Source: Bradyrhizobium cytisi
GTDB taxonomy: Bacteria > Pseudomonadota > Alphaproteobacteria > Rhizobiales > Xanthobacteraceae
Assembly (NCBI RefSeq): GCF_008123515.1
Contig: NZ_VSSR01000032.1
Span: forward strand, 62,001-126,000
DNA length: 64,000 nucleotides
Reading direction: 5' to 3'
Part shown: positions 58,426-64,000 of the stretch, piece by piece
Numbering within the stretch: position 1 is the stretch's first letter
Layout of the letters: each line of letters starts with the position of its first letter
The notes under the pieces: model-generated
What the model was told of the DNA's origin: nothing
Databases searched by the model: none
What the model saw: only the letters and a program-made list of their open reading frames with translations
Made by a program: the position numbers and the translations under genes

Positions 58426-58941
58426 TCAGCGCGCCACGACCACCGTCGTGCCGACGGAGACGCGGCCGTAGAGATCGGAGATGTCGTCGTTGAGCATGCG
58501 GATGCAGCCATAGGAGACGAAGCCGCCGACCGAGCCCGGCACGTTGGTGCCGTGGATGGCATATTCACCGCCAGCTAGTGTCATCGCCGCGACGCCCATC
58601 GGGTTGCGCGGCGAACCGCCCGGGATGACGTCGGGAAGCTGCGGCTTGTCGCGCTTCACCTCGGCGGGCGGCGACCAGGCCGGATTGCGGTACTTGCCGT
58701 CGATGCGGGTGGTGCCGGCCCACTGCTTGCCGGATTTGCCGACGCCGACCGGATAGCGCACGGCGTGGCCGTCATCGAGAATGAGATAGAGCCGGCGCTC
58801 GCTGGTTTTGACCACGATCGTGCCGGGCGAATAGTTGGCGACGTGCGTACCCACCATCTCCGGCCGCGCCTCGGCTGCCGTCGACATCAAGACCCCAGCC
58901 GCGACGGTGGCGGCCAGCGCCAGTGCAATCTTCATCGACAT
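58426..58941 (-). CDS. L,D-transpeptidase (YkuD) family protein, exported
   Basis: A 171-residue periplasmic L,D-transpeptidase. The signal peptide is ALALAATVAAGVLMSTAAEA. The YkuD domain runs from VANYSPGTIVVKTSERRLYLIL to the catalytic block HGTNVPGSVGGFVSYGCIRM, with the nucleophilic cysteine near residue 150. It would cross-link peptidoglycan or anchor lipoproteins. The ATG at 58941 follows AAGGGG. It is the second YkuD gene of the window; the other, at 10594, has no clear signal peptide. Confidence 0.88.
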   Translation of the reverse strand: MSMKIALALAATVAAGVLMSTAAEARPEMVGTHVANYSPGTIVVKTSERRLYLILDDGHAVRYPVGVGKSGKQWAGTTRIDGKYRNPAWSPPAEVKRDKPQLPDVIPGGSPRNPMGVAAMTLAGGEYAIHGTNVPGSVGGFVSYGCIRMLNDDISDLYGRVSVGTTVVVAR

Positions 58942-59222
58942 CAATATTCCCCTTGCCCCGAACGGATCGTCCAAATTCACGCAAAACCGGCAATTGCCCG
59001 TTCGCCCAGACATTCTTAACCGCGCCTGTTAACCGGATGGTTTCCACGCGCGGCCGCCAAGGGCGGACCAGCAGGGGGAACAAAGGAAATGTTCGAAATA
59101 AAGTAAATGACTTGAAAACAACACTCGGGGGGAAAGATGCGGGTATGGGCGCGTGCGCCCTGACAAGTGTGTGAGGGTGTGTGAACGGAGGTTGTTTCAG
59201 GCGACGTTGGCGCGAAAGGCGG

Positions 59223-59361
59223 TCTCGTGTCCCGGACGCGGCGCGGCACGCAGTGCTGCGACGCAGAGCCGGGACCCAGCTCTTTCTTCTGCGTAGATGG
59301 ATGGACCCCGGCTCTGCAGCGCACCGCTGAAGTGGCGCTGCGCTGCGTCCGGGGCACGAGA
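59223..59361. repeat. Long palindromic intergenic repeat (TCTCGTGTCCCGGACGC type)
   Basis: TCTCGTGTCCCGGACGC (59223-59239) pairs with GCGTCCGGGGCACGAGA (59345-59361) with one mismatch. Inside, GCAGAGCCGGG pairs with CCCGGCTCTGC. It lies between acs and the L,D-transpeptidase gene on the same strand. The rest of the 426-bp gap (58942-59222) shows no gene. Confidence 0.85.
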
Positions 59362-59367
59362 ATGCTC

Positions 59368-61314
<1,947 letters not shown>

Positions 61315-61730
61315 GTTTCCTTTCCCTCCACATACGGCAAGCCAACGCTGGCGAGGCGCAAGCCGACTTGATCGTTGAACCGATTATGCGTCGGGCTAAC
61401 CGGGCCCGACAAGGAGCACAAGCTGGACCTTTGGTCAGCGGCCGGCCATGAGGAGAATCAAGCCGCAAAAGACCGGCTGTCGCACATGTGAAACAGGCTG
61501 GGCAGAGGTTTTCGGCTCTTTACCCAGATCTCCGGAATAGGCCTGCGCAGGGCGCCCATGCGTCGCAGGCGGTATTTAGAAACCTCTTTTCACTGATTCG
61601 GGACTCGCAATGCGGTTCGGAACACCCTAAGTGGCTAACCCGTGTCCCAAGAGACCTTCCAAGCGACCCTTGGAACAAAAATCAGAACAGCGACATTGAC
61701 CGGCAACAGGCAGGGCTAAGGTTTAAGACT
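61315..61730. other. Divergent intergenic region between acs and topoisomerase IB
   Basis: A 416-bp gap that must hold the promoters for acs (minus) and the topoisomerase gene (plus). The topoisomerase frame is open from about 61488, but nothing in that part resembles the enzyme family. A parS half-site at 61480-61495 was seen and not called. No palindromic repeat or terminator was seen. Confidence 0.6.
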
Positions 61731-62900
61731 ATGATGGATCAGCGGAATCTCGGGACGATGCGGCCCGCTTCGGCCGATCCTGCTGCCATTGCGCTGGCCA
61801 AAGCCCTCGGACAATGGCCGAAGGTGGCCGGTTCCACACGTCCCAGCCCCAAAAAAATGTTCGACTCGGCGCCCGCGGCGACGGTCGAGGCGCTGGCCAA
61901 GGAGCTGGGCCTGCGGCTCGGCGCCCAGAACGAGCTGACCATTCGCCGCATCCGCCGCGGCAAGGGCTATTCCTTCGTCCGCCCCAACGGCGCCCACATC
62001 CGCGACGCCCGCACTATCCGCCGGCTCCACGCCATGGCGGTGCCGCCGGCCTATCGCGAGGTGCGCTACTCGGCCGATCCGAGCACACATCTTCAGGCGG
62101 TGGGTCGCGATGCCGCGGGCCGGCTGCAGTATCGCTATCACGCCGACTGGGAGAAGGTGCGCGAGCACCGCAAGGCGCATCGCCTGGAGAAGCTCGTCGG
62201 CGCGCTGCCCAAAATCCGGCGCAAGGTCTCGGCGTTTCTGTCTGGCGACGAGCCGACGCGGGAATTCGCGCTGTCGGCGGTGATCGAGCTGATTGCGCGC
62301 ACCGCGATCCGTCCCGGCAATGAATCCTACGCCCGCCTCAACGGCACCCGCGGCGCCACCACGATGCTGAAGTCGAACGTCACGCTCGAGGACGATTGCT
62401 TCGTGCTGACCTTCAAGGCGAAGGGCGGCAAGGCCGTGCGCAAGGAGTGCGACGCGGCCAAGCTGGTGCGCGCCATCGGCGTCCTCAACGGCGTTCCCGG
62501 CAAGCGCATGTTCCAGTATCGCGATGCTTACGGCATCGTGCGCGCGGTCAGCACCACGCAGGTGAACGAATTCCTGCGCGAGATCGCCGGCATCAAGATT
62601 TCGCTGAAGGACTTTCGCACGCTGATGGCCTCTGCCGTAGTCGTCGAGTCGCTGTCGCGAATCACGCCGGCGACCAGCCAGCGCGGCCGCAAGAAGCAGG
62701 TGCTCGACGCGATCCGCGCCGCCGCCGACAAGCTCTCCAACACGCCGGCGATCTGCCGCAAGAGCTATGTCCACGACACCATCGTCACCGCCTTCGAGGA
62801 CGGCATCCTGGAGCGATTCGCCGCGACAATGAAGGGGCAGCGCTCGCAGGCCCGGCGTGAGCAGCTTCTGCAACAGGTCGTCGCGACCGCGGCGGTTTAA
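61731..62900 (+). CDS. DNA topoisomerase IB (bacterial/poxvirus type)
   Basis: A 389-residue type IB topoisomerase that relaxes supercoils through a 3'-phosphotyrosine. An N-terminal domain (ELTIRRIRRGKGYSFVRPNG, RRLHAMAVPPAYREV) precedes the catalytic domain with RTAIRPGNESYARLNGTRG (catalytic Arg), a core Lys, KDFRTLMASAVVVE, and the active-site Tyr near residue 346 in CRKSYVHD. The start is one of two adjacent ATGs at 61731 and 61734. It is divergent from acs. Confidence 0.9.
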   Translation: MMDQRNLGTMRPASADPAAIALAKALGQWPKVAGSTRPSPKKMFDSAPAATVEALAKELGLRLGAQNELTIRRIRRGKGYSFVRPNGAHIRDARTIRRLHAMAVPPAYREVRYSADPSTHLQAVGRDAAGRLQYRYHADWEKVREHRKAHRLEKLVGALPKIRRKVSAFLSGDEPTREFALSAVIELIARTAIRPGNESYARLNGTRGATTMLKSNVTLEDDCFVLTFKAKGGKAVRKECDAAKLVRAIGVLNGVPGKRMFQYRDAYGIVRAVSTTQVNEFLREIAGIKISLKDFRTLMASAVVVESLSRITPATSQRGRKKQVLDAIRAAADKLSNTPAICRKSYVHDTIVTAFEDGILERFAATMKGQRSQARREQLLQQVVATAAV

Positions 62901-62912
62901 TCCGCCGCAGCG

Positions 62913-63368
62913 CTACACATTGTCCGAAACACCGTTGTCGGGGCCGGGATCGCGGCCCGCAGCTGCGCTTGTGAGTCGGTCCAGATAATGCGCCCACCCT
63001 CTCGCATGCGCGGCCACCTGCTCCTCGTTCGGCAGCCCGCTATGTGTCATGCGCAGCAATGTTCCGCCGTCGCGTTCGATCAGGTCGATCTCGACCAGGC
63101 TCGAGCCGGGCGGCACTTCCTGACCGCCCTCCCAGCCGAACGTGTAGGCCAGACGGTGCACCGGCACGACCTCGCGGAAGGCGCCGCGGGCGACCACGCC
63201 GCGCGGGCCGATACCGCTAAGCAGATAGAGCCCACCGGGATGCGGCTCGGTGGTCGCATCCGAGCCCATCCAGCTCAGGATTTTCGAGGGGTCGGTCAAA
63301 TAGGCGAAGACGGTGGCGCGCGGGGCTGCGATCTGGGTCTCGCGTCGCAATACGAACGGCTCGGTCAT
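62913..63368 (-). CDS. SRPBCC (AHSA1-like) domain protein
   Basis: A 151-residue START-fold protein: ETQIAAPRATVFAYLTDPSKILSWMG, LSGIGPRGVVARGAFREVVPVHRLAYTFGWEG, and a C-terminal MTHSGLPNEEQVAAHARGWAHYLDRL, as in AHSA1 proteins. The ATG at 63368 has AGGGG upstream; an ATG at 63401 adds eleven residues. No regulator is adjacent. The gene converges on the topoisomerase gene. Confidence 0.85.
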   Translation of the reverse strand: MTEPFVLRRETQIAAPRATVFAYLTDPSKILSWMGSDATTEPHPGGLYLLSGIGPRGVVARGAFREVVPVHRLAYTFGWEGGQEVPPGSSLVEIDLIERDGGTLLRMTHSGLPNEEQVAAHARGWAHYLDRLTSAAAGRDPGPDNGVSDNV

Positions 63369-63470
63369 CGGCGATGATCCCCTAGGCTGATTTTGGGACA
63401 TGGCGCCGCCACAGCGCCCCGTCAAGGATTACCCGTGACAAAGGCGGCCGGTCTTCGCCATCATCACCCG

Positions 63471-64000
63471 ATGCAGCTCTCCCCGACCCTCGCCTGGCTT
63501 GTTGATGCGGCCTCCGACAGTGCCGGGGCCGATCGCCTGCTCGCGGAACTCGGTGCCCATCTGATCGCCGACGGCCTGCCGCTCGCGGCCGGCGCCCTGA
63601 CGCTGGAGGTGCCGCATCCGCTGATCGCGAAGCGAACCTGGTTATGGCGTGCGGAGAACGGCCGGGTGATCGAAGCGCTTGGCTTTGCACCGGGCGGATT
63701 GGCGCCCGATCCGCCCAACGATGCTGGTCGCCGCTGGTTGCGCGACATCGCAAGCGGCGAGGTCCACGAAGAGATCGTCGGACGGCAAGATGGGCCGTTG
63801 CTGGGCTGGATCGGGCCGCGACAGTTCACGGCAGACGAGATCGAGCAATTGCGCCGGGCCGCGCGCTTTGCCGCAACGCCCCTTGCCGTGCTTGCCGCGC
63901 GCGCCACGTTGCGGGCAACGCTGGACGCTTATCTCGGCAAGCGCAGTGCAGAGCGGGTGCTGGCGGCGCCGTTGCGACGCGATCTCGGCGAGACCATTCA
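63471..64000 (+). CDS. Probable class III adenylate/guanylate cyclase, N-terminal part, cut by window edge
   Basis: An ATG at 63471 opens a frame that is still open at the last base (176 codons visible). It starts MQLSPTLAWLVDAASDSAGA and continues as a GAF-like sensor-type domain. The last visible residues, DAYLGKRSAERVLAAPLRR and DLGETI, match the linker just ahead of the catalytic core of alphaproteobacterial adenylate cyclases. The catalytic domain lies outside the window, so the enzyme call is inference. It is divergent from the SRPBCC gene. Confidence 0.72.
   Translation, partial: MQLSPTLAWLVDAASDSAGADRLLAELGAHLIADGLPLAAGALTLEVPHPLIAKRTWLWRAENGRVIEALGFAPGGLAPDPPNDAGRRWLRDIASGEVHEEIVGRQDGPLLGWIGPRQFTADEIEQLRRAARFAATPLAVLAARATLRATLDAYLGKRSAERVLAAPLRRDLGETI

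Noticed and set aside
61480..61495. GTGAAACA half of a parS site between acs and topoisomerase IB
   Set aside because: Only one half matches; 11 of 16 bases agree with parS and the left arm does not pair.
61488..61730. N-terminal extension of the topoisomerase frame
   Set aside because: The frame is open but the residues show no topoisomerase-like features, and the 389-residue form from 61731 has the normal family length.

Overview
The window is an ordinary-looking, GC-rich alphaproteobacterial chromosome segment. Gene content and order (rsmG-parA-parB-holA next to lptE-leuS), paired glnK-amtB loci, the large palindromic intergenic repeats and the protein sequences point to Bradyrhizobium or a close relative in the Nitrobacteraceae. 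This assignment comes from pattern recognition, not from a search. No insertion sequence, prophage, CRISPR array or integrase was seen.

Layout. 1-7 kb: origin-proximal housekeeping genes, with rsmG (cut by the left edge), parA and parB on the plus strand and leuS-lptE-holA on the minus strand. A parS-like palindrome lies inside rsmG. 7-20 kb: a diguanylate cyclase, a YggS-type PLP protein, a hydratase with an L,D-transpeptidase, an orphan OmpR-type regulator with a cyclic-nucleotide-binding protein, a large membrane protein of unknown function, xth, and lolA-ftsK-aminotransferase. 20-26 kb: a nitrogen-control region with two glnK-amtB pairs on the minus strand. They are separated by an arsR-SRPBCC-clpP-like block, and a decayed third amtB tail lies just after the clpP-like gene. 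26-33.5 kb: a GYF plus DUF898-like repeat protein, tesB, ubiH, a Trm112-like protein, a TetR-controlled three-gene operon, and a PepSY-like protein with cytochrome b561. 33.7-38.2 kb: an MHYT-PAS-GGDEF-EAL protein, a LON-domain protein, a CnoX-like thioredoxin and tRNA-Gly(GCC). 38-53 kb: TetR/GST divergon, an epimerase, a sorbosone/glucose-dehydrogenase-like propeller with a dihaem cytochrome c, a panE-like gene, transporters, a second GST, ggt and purH. 54-64 kb: a heparinase II/III-family protein, rsmB, an SDHAF4-like protein, a membrane-anchored nuclease, an L,D-transpeptidase, acs, topoisomerase IB, an SRPBCC protein, and the start of a probable adenylate cyclase cut by the right edge.

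Functional themes: chromosome partition and replication near the origin, envelope biogenesis (LptE, LolA, two L,D-transpeptidases, heparinase-like protein), nitrogen sensing and ammonium uptake, cyclic-nucleotide signalling, and several small repressor-controlled units whose operators can be read directly.

I did not find a clearly new multi-gene system. The most unusual structures are: (1) the amtB tail remnant that makes the arsR-SRPBCC-clpP block look inserted between two amtB 3' ends; (2) two independent short tandem arrays, each starting at the stop codon of one gene and running to the start of the next; (3) a fourfold-repeat GYF/DUF898-like membrane protein; (4) a divergent ClpP paralogue; and (5) paired operators flanking promoters at two TetR loci.
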